Both the position numbers and the translations under genes were made by a program. A model generated the notes under the pieces. The model ran no database searches. It was given only the letters and a program-made list of their open reading frames with translations, and was not told the DNA's origin. A DNA stretch of 64,000 bases, from the NCBI GenBank assembly GCA_020634245.1, contig JACKCC010000017.1, positions 1-64,000 on the forward strand. The letters are read 5' to 3'. Below are positions 25,155 through 34,096 of the stretch, piece after piece. This DNA is from Ardenticatenaceae bacterium. Its GTDB lineage: Bacteria; Chloroflexota; Anaerolineae; Promineifilales; Promineifilaceae. Numbering within the stretch: the stretch's first letter is position 1; every line of letters begins with the position of its first letter.

Positions 25155-27890
25155 TTACTCAGGTTCCCAATGATAGACCACAACACCGTTGTTGCTAAAA
25201 GCGATGTCCAGACCGGCGAATTTGTCAATGATTTGCGGGCCGTAGGTACTCAGTTCCAGGCTGCCGATGATGATGTATTCGACATCGTATTGGTTGAGCA
25301 GTTCGACGGTGTAATCCCAATCGCTGCCGGTGTAAATTTCGCGCACGGCCGGTTCGCGCTGGCCGGGTTCGGGGGTGTCGCCGCGCCATTGGTATTCGTG
25401 CCCGGCCCAGCCTAAAATGGTGGGAATGCCAGTGTTGGCAGCGAAACGGCCGTACTCCGTATACTGCCCCCCCACCGCCTCCACAATCGTGGGCGTACCT
25501 TCAACATTTTCCCGCAGCCACATAATCGCTTCGTACTCGTCCGGTTTGAACCGCTCTACCTGGGCCAGCCCGTTAAGCGTGGCCGGTTGGCGTGATTCGG
25601 CCGTTACCGCGCCGCGATACTCGGCTGCGCGGGATTGGATGCCATAAAACGGGAACAGCAGGGCTACCAGCAGCGCCAGTCCATAACCGATGCTGGCCAA
25701 CACACCGGCGGCTTTGACTGTGTGCCACAGATAAGCCAGCCCCACCAGCCCGGCGACGCCAAACATCACCCAGGCCTGATAGTAAAATTTGAATATCGTG
25801 TTCAATCGCTGGCCAAAATTATCACGCAGATAGACGAATTCCGGCCCCAGGGTGAGGAGGATGGCGGAAGCGACGAGGAGCAGTAAAAAGGGAAGGGGTG
25901 AACGGGAGAAGGGGTGAAGGAGTGAAGGAGTGATGTCACCGCGTCGCTTTGTTGCTGTGTGGCTCCAGTAAGTCCAGATCATGACGACTAAGGCCAAGAG
26001 GGTGAGCAGGAAGATTGTCATTGCGGGGTAGGCCAGGCGGGCTTTGAGGATGGCCGGGAGGAGGGTGAACACGGCCGTTAACCCCCAACCAAACGCCAAG
26101 CCACTTTCTGGGTGAGCGGGTAAGGCCAGACCCAAATCATTAGCCAGCGCGACGACCTGCCCGGACCCTTCGGCGCTGGCGGCGACAATCCAGCCCAGCA
26201 GCAGCATGAGCAGGAAGAGAGCGAGGAGGAGGGATACGGCCGTAGCCATCCCCGCCCGCCAAAATCGGAACCGCTGCCGCACGGCCAGCACCACGACCAA
26301 AATCGTAATGCTAAACAACGGCATGCAGAAAATAATCAAAAAGTGAGTCAGCCGCGTCGGCCGCATCAACATCGGCAGGATGTATGGCGCCCCCGCCTGC
26401 GACTTGAAACCGAGGAAAAATGGTAAATACATAACGAACAAAGCGGCCACCAATCCTACAGCGATGCGGAATGCCTGTCCGATGAATGCGTTTTTCCAAC
26501 CCTCAGTCTGCCAGCGCCCCAGTACATACGCCCCGACGACGACAAACAAATGTATTAGCACGTCCCAGGTGTTGAGGAAGGCCAGGCCGCCGAGGAGGAG
26601 GGTGGTGAAGAGGAGCAGGGGGGCAGGGGTGAAGAGGTGAAGGGGTGACAAGGTGACAAGGTGACGCGGTGAAGATTCTTGCTCTCCTGCTCCAAGCGAC
26701 CTTTGGTCGCCGCTCCCCTGCTCCCCTGCGATTAAATACCAAAGATACGCCACCGCCAGGCTCAAAAAAGCGAAGGGCAGGGCCAGGACGTGAGGGTGCA
26801 TATCACCCAGGAGGAAGCTGAAGCCGGGGAATTCGGCAATGGGTTCCAGGCCGTCTTCGGCACGGCCGTTTAGATGATATTCGTGAATCACCCGTGACGA
26901 GCGCCACCACCACCAGGCAGTCGATTCATAGCGCGGTGGCTCGGCGATAATTGCCGGAGCTTCCAGATCGCGCACGTCCAGCCACTGCCAGAACTGGTCG
27001 GAACCGGCCCCGCTGGCGTGTAAAACTTCTAGCCCAATCTCCCAATTACCGGCGATGGGCAAGGCGATAGCGGCGATGAGGCCGAGGAGGAGGGCAAGGG
27101 AGCGGGGAGCAGGGGTGAAAGGGAGCAGGGGTGAAGGGGTGATGTCTTCCTCCAATCCCTCCAGTTCTTCATTCTCTGCGCCCTTTGCGTCTTTGCGGTT
27201 CATTCCCAATCCCATGACCAGGTTGTAGACGAGGCCGAAGGCGGCGGTTCCAGTGGCGGCGACCAGCCAGGCGATGGCTAGATTGAAGGCGATGGGTTCG
27301 GAAACGGCCGTTACCCGCGCCAACACCGACACCATCACGTAACCAAAATAATAATAGCTAATCGCAAAACCAGACAGCCAGGGGTCAACCGGCGGAAAGG
27401 CATCACTGCGGCCAATGCCATTGAGAAAAGCAAACTCCATCGGCTTTTCCGTTGCCGCAATCGCAGGATTTTGCGCCCGCACCCACACCCAAACAGCAAA
27501 CAAAACGGCAAATAGCAGTTCGGTGATGATAATTTGAGAGCGGTTTTGGCGCAACCAGATTTGGAGACTGGAGACTGGAGACTGGAGATTAGTCTCGTAG
27601 TCTCTAGTCTCCAGTCTCGTAGTCTCTAGTCTCCTAACTGCCCAAATGGACAATCCCACCAGCACCAAAAACGCCAGCAAAATCCCACCCAGATTGTTGC
27701 CCAGCAAGCCCAGACTGCCCAGCATCCAGAATAAATAGCTGACGATGAGCAGCCCGACCAGTTTGGCAAAGGCATAGCCTCTATCCGGCAGGCGGCGGAA
27801 CAGCAGCAGCGTCAAAGGCGTGGCCGCCGCCCCGATAATCATCAAGGCAGCCCACCAACGAAAAGCAGAAAAAAGGTCAGCAAAAGACAT
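25155..27890 (-). CDS. YYY (DUF2298) membrane protein
   Basis: 911 residues, about 18 membrane segments. The family hallmark is the tyrosine run in SGFAISYYYFGYVMVSV; further conserved parts are LNGIGRSDAFPPVDPWLSG, NTWDV, FLLGDMHPHVLALPFAF, FKFYYQAWVMFG and the C-terminal VEAVGGQYTEYGRFAANTGIPT. The family (Chlor_Arch_YYY) is limited mainly to Chloroflexota and archaea, and is thought to act in lipid-linked sugar transfer at the cell surface. Several inner loops consist of repeat-coded insertions (27561-27635, 27095-27200, 26600-26700, 25895-25935). ATG at 27890 is preferred to an in-frame TTG 6 bp upstream. Confidence 0.85.
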   Translation of the reverse strand: MSFADLFSAFRWWAALMIIGAAATPLTLLLFRRLPDRGYAFAKLVGLLIVSYLFWMLGSLGLLGNNLGGILLAFLVLVGLSIWAVRRLETTRLETRDYETNLQSPVSSLQIWLRQNRSQIIITELLFAVLFAVWVWVRAQNPAIAATEKPMEFAFLNGIGRSDAFPPVDPWLSGFAISYYYFGYVMVSVLARVTAVSEPIAFNLAIAWLVAATGTAAFGLVYNLVMGLGMNRKDAKGAENEELEGLEEDITPSPLLPFTPAPRSLALLLGLIAAIALPIAGNWEIGLEVLHASGAGSDQFWQWLDVRDLEAPAIIAEPPRYESTAWWWWRSSRVIHEYHLNGRAEDGLEPIAEFPGFSFLLGDMHPHVLALPFAFLSLAVAYLWYLIAGEQGSGDQRSLGAGEQESSPRHLVTLSPLHLFTPAPLLLFTTLLLGGLAFLNTWDVLIHLFVVVGAYVLGRWQTEGWKNAFIGQAFRIAVGLVAALFVMYLPFFLGFKSQAGAPYILPMLMRPTRLTHFLIIFCMPLFSITILVVVLAVRQRFRFWRAGMATAVSLLLALFLLMLLLGWIVAASAEGSGQVVALANDLGLALPAHPESGLAFGWGLTAVFTLLPAILKARLAYPAMTIFLLTLLALVVMIWTYWSHTATKRRGDITPSLLHPFSRSPLPFLLLLVASAILLTLGPEFVYLRDNFGQRLNTIFKFYYQAWVMFGVAGLVGLAYLWHTVKAAGVLASIGYGLALLVALLFPFYGIQSRAAEYRGAVTAESRQPATLNGLAQVERFKPDEYEAIMWLRENVEGTPTIVEAVGGQYTEYGRFAANTGIPTILGWAGHEYQWRGDTPEPGQREPAVREIYTGSDWDYTVELLNQYDVEYIIIGSLELSTYGPQIIDKFAGLDIAFSNNGVVVYHWEPE
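25895..25940. repeat. GGGTGAAGG-type tandem repeat in YYY gene
   Basis: GAAGGGGTGAAGGAGTGAAG units read on the minus strand as ITPSLLHPF in a loop between membrane segments. Similar blocks lie at 26600-26700 and 27095-27145 in the same gene. Confidence 0.75.
26600..26700. repeat. GGGTGACAAGGTGAC-type repeat in YYY gene
   Basis: Tandem GGTGA(C/A)-units coding SPRHLVTLSPLHLF in a loop of the YYY protein. Confidence 0.7.
27095..27205. repeat. Repeat-derived loop in YYY gene
   Basis: GGGTGAAGGGGTGA units followed by a segment with CGCAAAGACGCAAAG (complement), a sequence type seen between genes in many environmental genomes. Here both are in frame and code a hydrophilic loop. Confidence 0.65.
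27561..27635. repeat. GGAGACT heptamer repeat with inverted copy, in frame in YYY gene
   Basis: GGAGACT units run head to tail, then turn into AGTCTCC units on the other strand, so the block can fold back on itself. It codes LETTRLETRDYETNLQSPV-like residues in a loop. A sister block lies at 29667-29740 in the second YYY gene, at a different place in the protein. Confidence 0.85.
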
Positions 27891-27906
27891 AGTCAAAATT
27901 CACGTT

Positions 27907-29269
27907 TCACTCATCACGTTTCACGACTCTATAAATACTTGTGCCATCATTGCGATACACTTCTTCCAGATACCCGACGTCAACCATCAGGTCAAATTTG
28001 ACGAGCCCTGGGGCGCGTAATAAAACATTCAGTTGACCGACATAGATGCCAATAACATTATCAGGATGGTCAGCGCATCGTCAATGTCGGTGGTGTTATA
28101 GAGCTGGTTACGACGTCATTAATGCGGTACGCGCTGACCGATGTGCCGGGCGCGACGGCCCGCTGCCGTTCGTGCCGGTCCCAGCCGACGATGGCCGGCA
28201 GGCCGGTGTGCATGCGGCTATCCGGTTGCCAATGGGCGACCAGGATTGTCGCTGGCGGAAGCTTCGGCAATGGCCGTGCTTTGGTACGATACACCCCACT
28301 GGATAGCGTCGTAGTCGTAGTTGAGAGGCACAGTTTGGCCGTTGTCGCCGTACTCAACGTAGGGCATGAAGGCCATGCCATTGAGCGTGTGCGGTGCGTC
28401 TTTGCTCATGCGGACGTCCCATTTGGCTTTGGTGGCCAGGATGGGGTAGAGGGCGGCGAGACGAAACGGTCCAAGGATGATTGCCATGCTGAGCGTTTTC
28501 TTTTGTTGGATGGAAGGCCAGGCCCACACGGCCGTTACCCCACCCACAATGCTCAAAATCACCCACACCTGCATGTAAAACTTAAACACCGTATTCATCC
28601 GGCCCACGTCGCCGTCCAGGACGAAAATCTCCACAAACAGGGTCAGGAACAGTGCCGAAGAAATGAGGATGAGGATGATCAGCGGCTACAGGGCGACAGT
28701 TCTCACGGCCCAACGTGCAGCGATGATGACCAACATCAAGACAATGGAGCGATGAGATAGCCTTTGGCCACCAGTACCAGCAGTAGAATCACGTAAACGA
28801 CGACCAGCACCCAATTAGCGGCGCGGCGATAGATTCAGTCTGCCGCAAATCTTGTAACGCCGTAATGATATTGCGTCCAGTCGCGGAACTCGCTGAGCCA
28901 GATGGAGTCATCACGAAGAAGAAGGAACAGGCCATAGATGGCCAGATAATTGCTCACGTGGAATTATGAAGCGGGCCAGGTTTGATGGAATTGTAGGCCA
29001 GCGCCAGTTGAGGTCGTAAGGGTAGGAAGGTGAGATAGAACAGACCGACGAACACGGCCGTTTGAATTTTCTGTCAACTTCATGATAAGCGAAAACGGCC
29101 AAGTACCGCCGCCAGCCATAAAACAGAATCGCCAACACAATCCTGCCAGATACGTCGGCCAATCCCAGGTGTTGGACGCCGCAGGACCGCAACGACCAGC
29201 CCGCCAGTGAACCAGAGGGCGGTCTCCGACCAATGAAAGGGTGAAAGGGTGCTGGGGTGAACGGGTGAT
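27907..29269 (-). pseudogene. Frameshifted 3' part of the GT39-YYY fusion gene
   Basis: Fragments in all three minus frames match successive parts of a YYY protein: NTWDWPTYLAG near 29160, then VFKFYMQVWVILS near 28570, GLPAIVGWDRHE near 28180, and a C-terminus VKFDLMVDVGYLEEVYRND ending at a TGA at 27907. Together they continue the gene that is open from 32947 to 29270. At least five frame changes and some lost bases are needed. Either the gene is decaying or this stretch of the assembly is of poor quality; the intact N-terminal half argues for a local cause. Confidence 0.8.
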
Positions 29270-32200
29270 TCACCCAGCACCCTCCCGACACGTCAGGGCA
29301 AGCGACACCGCCCAGCCCAACGCCAAAATCGCCAGTGGCAGGCTGATCATGTGGGCGTGCAGGTCGCCGTAGAGGAAGGTGAAGAAAGGGAATTCGGTAA
29401 TCGGACCGACTTCGCCGGGATTGATGTTGATGGCGCGGGAAGCAGTCCAGAACCAATCACCGGTGTAAAGCGGCGAAGGCTGGCCGCTGAGCAGTTTGAC
29501 TGCGCCGTCCAACGTTTGCAGCAGTCCATTCAGACCGCCTAAACCGGTGTGGAACTCGGCTCCAGCCCGCTGCCAGGACGTCAAAATCACGCCTACTTCG
29601 GCCAGATTGCCCAGCAAAACGGCCAGGGCGGTAGAGATGAGACCGGCGGTGATGGCTTTTTTGTTGAGAGACTGGAGACTGGAGATTGGAGATTGGAGAT
29701 TGGGTTGCTTAGTCTCCAGCCTCCAATCTCTAGTCTCTACTAAATTATAAGCAATCGAAAACACGCCCACGCCGGTGAAGCTGAAGAGCATGGGCAGGAT
29801 GAGGTTGTAGGCGATGGCGGGAATGATGCCCAGCAGTTTGGTCAGCACGCCGACGTAGACGAAGCCGTAGTAGTAGTAATTGATGTAGCCACCGGCAAAC
29901 CAGGGATCGTAGGGTGGGAAGTAGGTGGATTTGAGAACGGCCGTAAAATAAGACATGTCCATCGGTTTCTCACCGCCCCAAATCACGTCCCACACGTCGG
30001 GGTTGCCCAGGCGAATGCCGATCATGAGCAGGAATAGGACCATGCCTAGCAGTTCGATGATACCGATGTAGGCCAGATTTTGCCGGATAAAGTCAGCAAT
30101 TTCTCGGCTGCGGCGCAAATAAATCAACAAACTAACCAACCCGACCAACAAAACCCCCAACAACAGTGTCCCCCGTGTGTTGGGCAGCCATTGGGCGCTG
30201 GCCATCAGCCAGCCAAAGTAGGAAACAAGGAGCAGAGAGAAAATCCGCGACAACGCATAACCACGATCAGGCAGGCCACGAAAGATGGTGAAGGTTAGCG
30301 GAAAGGCCAGCCAGCCCAGTAATATGACGGCCAGCCACCAGACGATAGCGGCCAGAGCCGGATGCTGTGACAGTATGCCATCGGGGTTAAAAATCTGGTC
30401 GAAAGTGCCGTTGGCTTGTTGGATGGCTTGCTCTTTAACTGACATCATCAATCCGTTGGGCATTTTGCTGGCTTCGCCGGGGGTCATGTTGACCACCTGG
30501 CTCAAATCGACTTGATTGAGGATGCGCATCGTATTTTCGTGGCTGTAGCGGTCGGTTTTGGCGAAAATCCAGACTGGCGGATGGTCATAAACACTGAATG
30601 CTTCTTCGGCGGCCAGTTTGCCCGGCGGCGGCCAGCCGACTTCGGGCGGCTCTTGCCAGCCGATTTGGCCGGTTGTGTCGCTGATGTAGAGAGGGCCAAT
30701 CTGGAAATTGGCGTGGAATTGGGCGACCAGTTCGTAGCCGAGTTCGCCGCTGAAAAGGGCTTCGTAGTAGCGTGTGGTCATGGGGAAGCTGAGGGGGATG
30801 CGCGGCACGCTCCAGATGGCGCGCTGGCTGCTGATGGGGATGTAGTCGGCTTCGTCGAGCCACTGAATCATTTCTTGCCGTTTGATTTCGCTGTCGGTAG
30901 CGGGGAGGGGACGCTGGCCGCCGCTGACTTCGGTGTAGTAGCTGCCGTAGGCGGAACGGCCGTTACTGTTCACCGGCAGCAAATCATCCCACGATTCGTT
31001 GACCAGCAGGCTGGTATCGGCATGGACAGGCGGGCTGCCAGGGTCGAGTTCGATGGTGAGTTGGTTGGGTTGATTGGCGGTTACGGCCGTTCCCGGCAAC
31101 TCAATCGCCGCTGCCCGGCGTGTACCATCCAAATCAAACGTGCCAGGTACGAAATCAGCTCCGTTAAGCTGGACTTGCAGTGTGCTTTGGCCGGGCTGGC
31201 CGTTGATGGTGGTCAGATAGTTGAGACGGATGCCGGTAATCACACCATCTTGCGGTAATGAAAAGCCCAGATTGAGCGGACTGCCTTCGTAAAAATCGAA
31301 GCTTTTGAGGGGGACGTTGAGGGTTTGGGAACGGCCGTCCACTTCATATAAAACCGTCACGCCGCTGGGAATGTTCTCATAAATCCAGTCCGAGGCGGCC
31401 AGCCGGGTGAACGGCTCCGTGTACGTTTTGATGAAGGCATTGGCCCACAATAGGCTGGGAATGATGGTTAGTGCCATCAAGCCGATGACGCCGACTCGTT
31501 TTAACGCGGTGCGGGTTTTGGCTTGAGACGCTCGCTGCCATAATTCGACCAGCAGCCAGGCAGCCAGCAGCAGCAGCGTGGGGTAAATGGGCAGAAAATA
31601 ACGCACCGATTTGACCCAGCGTGTGCCCATGAACAGGAAATAGAGGCCGCTCCAGACAACGGGGATGGCATGGGCCATCCAGTCAGGACGGGCGTGGACG
31701 ATACGCCACAGTGCCCACAAAAGGCCGGCCCAGGCAGCGAGTCCGGCGGTCAGCCCCATGCCGTACAAAATCATATTGGTCAGCGGGAATAAGATTGGTT
31801 CGCGGTCGGCCCACTGCACGGCTGGCGGGAAAGAGGCATCGGGTGTTTGCAGCCGCTGGATTTCGTCCATGTTGGCCAGCCACTGTGGATTGAAGCCGAT
31901 GAAGGAACGCAGGGCGATGCTTAACGCGCCCGGTTCCTGGCCGGTTTGGTCGAGTACGTCCTGCCGGGCGATGGCGGCGTCGGCGAAGGCGTAGGGCTGG
32001 GCCAGGCGAAAGGTGAGCAAGGAGACTAAAGCAGCGATGACCAGGCCGATGAGGGCTTGCTGGACGGCTGGATTGCGCCAGTTATTGAAATTTACGAAAT
32101 CCTGAAATTGGTAACCGCGCCGGGCCAGCCAGATGACGGCGGCGACCGGGGCAATGACGGCCAATGGTGCGACGTTGATACGGGAGGCAACAGCTAATCC

Positions 32201-32947
32201 CAGGGCGATGCCAAATAAGACCCACCAGCGTAAATGCCAACGATTTTGCTCATCACCAAATCCGGCGGCGCGTACGGCCGTATACACAGCAATTGTCGTC
32301 AAGGCGGCGGCCCAGTTGTCCATCGTGTAGAAATGGGACTGCTGGATGGGCATGACGGCCGCTGCCAGGAGCAAAGCTGCCAGCACACCAACCCGCCAGT
32401 CGTACAAACGCCGTCCAATCAAAAAGAGGAAGAATACGGAGATGAGATCGAGTAACCCTGACAGAAAACGGCCCAGCAAGTGGACTCCATCGTAAGCCGT
32501 GAAGTTATTGGCGCAGAGGGAATCTGGGTTAGGTGTCTCGCCGGTAACGGCCGTGCAAACACTGTTAGCCCATTCGGCCACGTACCGGGTAACCGTCATG
32601 GGGAAGTTGCCATAGACGTAGAAAGTTTGCCCCACATTGTACGGGTTTAGCGGCGATTCCGATGAACTCAGGTAGGTTAACGGATTGGATGTGGTTTGGA
32701 TTTGGGTGGTGACGCCGGTTAAAAAGCGCTCGTCGGGGTGCAGGTGGGTGCCGTGGTCCCAATTCAGGCCGGAGAAGCGAAAGTAGGCCCCCAGAAGCAG
32801 GACAAGCAAGATAAGAATGAAGCTGACCAGATCGTGGGGAAACGGCCGTATCCTGGCCTTGTCCTCCTGAACGGGTCTAACCGGCTGAGTTGGCGCACTA
32901 TCGCTGCTGGTTGGGGCGATGTCGATTGGCTGATCGTCCTGTGTCAT
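29270..32947 (-). CDS. GT39-YYY (DUF2298) fusion membrane protein, 3' part frameshifted
   Basis: 1225 residues are open before the first frameshift near 29270; the intact protein would be about 1680. Residues 1-850 form a GT39-like unit with the acidic motif HLHPDERFLTG after helix 1, about 11 membrane segments and a large outer domain (about 560-800, jelly-roll-like). From about residue 860 a YYY domain begins, with YFPPYDPWFAGGYINYYYYGF and FLYGDLHAHMISLPLA. The last residues before the stop are out of the family pattern. It is the first gene of the glycosylation cluster on the minus strand. Confidence 0.8.
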   Translation of the reverse strand: MTQDDQPIDIAPTSSDSAPTQPVRPVQEDKARIRPFPHDLVSFILILLVLLLGAYFRFSGLNWDHGTHLHPDERFLTGVTTQIQTTSNPLTYLSSSESPLNPYNVGQTFYVYGNFPMTVTRYVAEWANSVCTAVTGETPNPDSLCANNFTAYDGVHLLGRFLSGLLDLISVFFLFLIGRRLYDWRVGVLAALLLAAAVMPIQQSHFYTMDNWAAALTTIAVYTAVRAAGFGDEQNRWHLRWWVLFGIALGLAVASRINVAPLAVIAPVAAVIWLARRGYQFQDFVNFNNWRNPAVQQALIGLVIAALVSLLTFRLAQPYAFADAAIARQDVLDQTGQEPGALSIALRSFIGFNPQWLANMDEIQRLQTPDASFPPAVQWADREPILFPLTNMILYGMGLTAGLAAWAGLLWALWRIVHARPDWMAHAIPVVWSGLYFLFMGTRWVKSVRYFLPIYPTLLLLAAWLLVELWQRASQAKTRTALKRVGVIGLMALTIIPSLLWANAFIKTYTEPFTRLAASDWIYENIPSGVTVLYEVDGRSQTLNVPLKSFDFYEGSPLNLGFSLPQDGVITGIRLNYLTTINGQPGQSTLQVQLNGADFVPGTFDLDGTRRAAAIELPGTAVTANQPNQLTIELDPGSPPVHADTSLLVNESWDDLLPVNSNGRSAYGSYYTEVSGGQRPLPATDSEIKRQEMIQWLDEADYIPISSQRAIWSVPRIPLSFPMTTRYYEALFSGELGYELVAQFHANFQIGPLYISDTTGQIGWQEPPEVGWPPPGKLAAEEAFSVYDHPPVWIFAKTDRYSHENTMRILNQVDLSQVVNMTPGEASKMPNGLMMSVKEQAIQQANGTFDQIFNPDGILSQHPALAAIVWWLAVILLGWLAFPLTFTIFRGLPDRGYALSRIFSLLLVSYFGWLMASAQWLPNTRGTLLLGVLLVGLVSLLIYLRRSREIADFIRQNLAYIGIIELLGMVLFLLMIGIRLGNPDVWDVIWGGEKPMDMSYFTAVLKSTYFPPYDPWFAGGYINYYYYGFVYVGVLTKLLGIIPAIAYNLILPMLFSFTGVGVFSIAYNLVETRDWRLETKQPNLQSPISSLQSLNKKAITAGLISTALAVLLGNLAEVGVILTSWQRAGAEFHTGLGGLNGLLQTLDGAVKLLSGQPSPLYTGDWFWTASRAININPGEVGPITEFPFFTFLYGDLHAHMISLPLAILALGWAVSLALTCREGAG
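29667..29740. repeat. GGAGATT/GGAGACT heptamer repeat with inverted copy, in frame
   Basis: Five GGAGA(C/T)T units then inverted copies, coding ETRDWRLETKQPNLQSP-like residues in a loop of the YYY half. Same element type as 27561-27635. Confidence 0.85.
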
Positions 32948-33153
32948 AAAGTATCTTTGCCTGCTTGTTGCTCTGTTCTCCCAATTTTATACACCCGAAA
33001 AGCTGAAAATCCGCAGCAGACCTTTCCGATGTGGCGTGACGAGAGTAGATTTTAGACGAGGCATCAAAAAGTGCCAATTGGAATGGCTGAGGCAAGCAAG
33101 AGAAATGACGGCACAAAACCCGCCTTGATAAGAGCCGTGGAAACGGCCTGAGA

Positions 33154-33864
33154 TCAGGAAAGTGCTCCGCCAGAAATCTGGATCAGGTGCTGTAGTGCCG
33201 CTTCGTTCAAAATGATGAATTTACGGCCTTTTGTGTTTACCCACTGTTCGCGTCGGAAGCGCCCGATAGCCTTGTTGATGCTAACACGGGTAGCTCCGGT
33301 CATTTCGGCCAGGTCGGTTTGGGTGAGAGCCAGGTCGATGACGATGCCTTCGGTGGTGACACGGCCGTGTTGTTCGGCCAGAATCAGTAATGTACGTGCC
33401 AGCCGGGCCGGCAAATCAAGAAAGAATACATCACTCAACTGGCTGTTGAGACGGCGAATGTGGCGCGACAATGTTTTTAAGACGTGCAAAGAGAATTTGG
33501 GGTTGTTACTGATGAAATTGATGAAATCATCTCGGTGCAGGGTTAATGTCTCGGTTGACTGGATAGCTTCGGCTGTGGCCGAGCGGGGGGAATCGTCCAG
33601 CAGGGCTAATTCGCCAAAAAAATCATCTTCGCCCAAAATGGCCAGTAATGCTTCTTGACCTTCCGGGGTGGAATGGGCAATTTTTACTTTGCCACGAATG
33701 ATGATGTATAACAGGCCGCCCGGATCACCATGATGAAAGATGATCTGGCCAGGGCTAAAATGGCGAATAACCAGCCGTTCGGCCAGGTTTTCGGCGTCGA
33801 TTTGACTCAAGTTGGCAAAAAAGGGCACAGTTTGAAGTGCTTTCGAGCTGTTACGCGATGTCAT
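33154..33864 (-). CDS. Crp/Fnr family transcription regulator
   Basis: 236 residues. An N-terminal cyclic-nucleotide-binding type barrel (HGDPGGLLYIIIRGKVKI, GEDDFFGELALLDDSPRSA, with the PRSA arginine of the phosphate cassette) and a C-terminal winged helix (TQTDLAEMTGATRVSINKAIGRF). The residues suggest a true cNMP binder. The gene is not in an obvious operon; targets unknown. Confidence 0.93.
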   Translation of the reverse strand: MTSRNSSKALQTVPFFANLSQIDAENLAERLVIRHFSPGQIIFHHGDPGGLLYIIIRGKVKIAHSTPEGQEALLAILGEDDFFGELALLDDSPRSATAEAIQSTETLTLHRDDFINFISNNPKFSLHVLKTLSRHIRRLNSQLSDVFFLDLPARLARTLLILAEQHGRVTTEGIVIDLALTQTDLAEMTGATRVSINKAIGRFRREQWVNTKGRKFIILNEAALQHLIQISGGALS

Positions 33865-34096
33865 TTTTCTTCTTCCCTAAATTCTGAATCCTGAGCCTGT
33901 TTTTTGCGGGCGCAAGGTTGACAGGCATCAGATTTCACCATTGGTCAAGTTGTAGATTACAGTCAAATGATGTCCTTCAAGCAATATTGTACAACATCGT
34001 GACCATGTGCCCAACTGGATTTTTGAAAGTCTGTCGTGGTCTGAGCCTGTCGAAGACTGATTCGCTTCGACAAGCTCAGGGGACAGGCTTGTAAAG
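33865..34096. other. Intergenic region with CTGAGCCTGTCGAAG inverted repeat
   Basis: About 230 bp upstream of the Crp gene and downstream of the AlaX gene. CTGAGCCTGTCGAAG (34041-34055) and CTTCGACAAGCTCAG (34065-34079) form a near-perfect hairpin of a repeat type that recurs at 55976-56052. Confidence 0.75.

Noticed and set aside
28026..29270. Several separate small genes in the decayed YYY region
   Set aside because: The fragments align in order with one YYY protein, so they are parts of a single broken gene.
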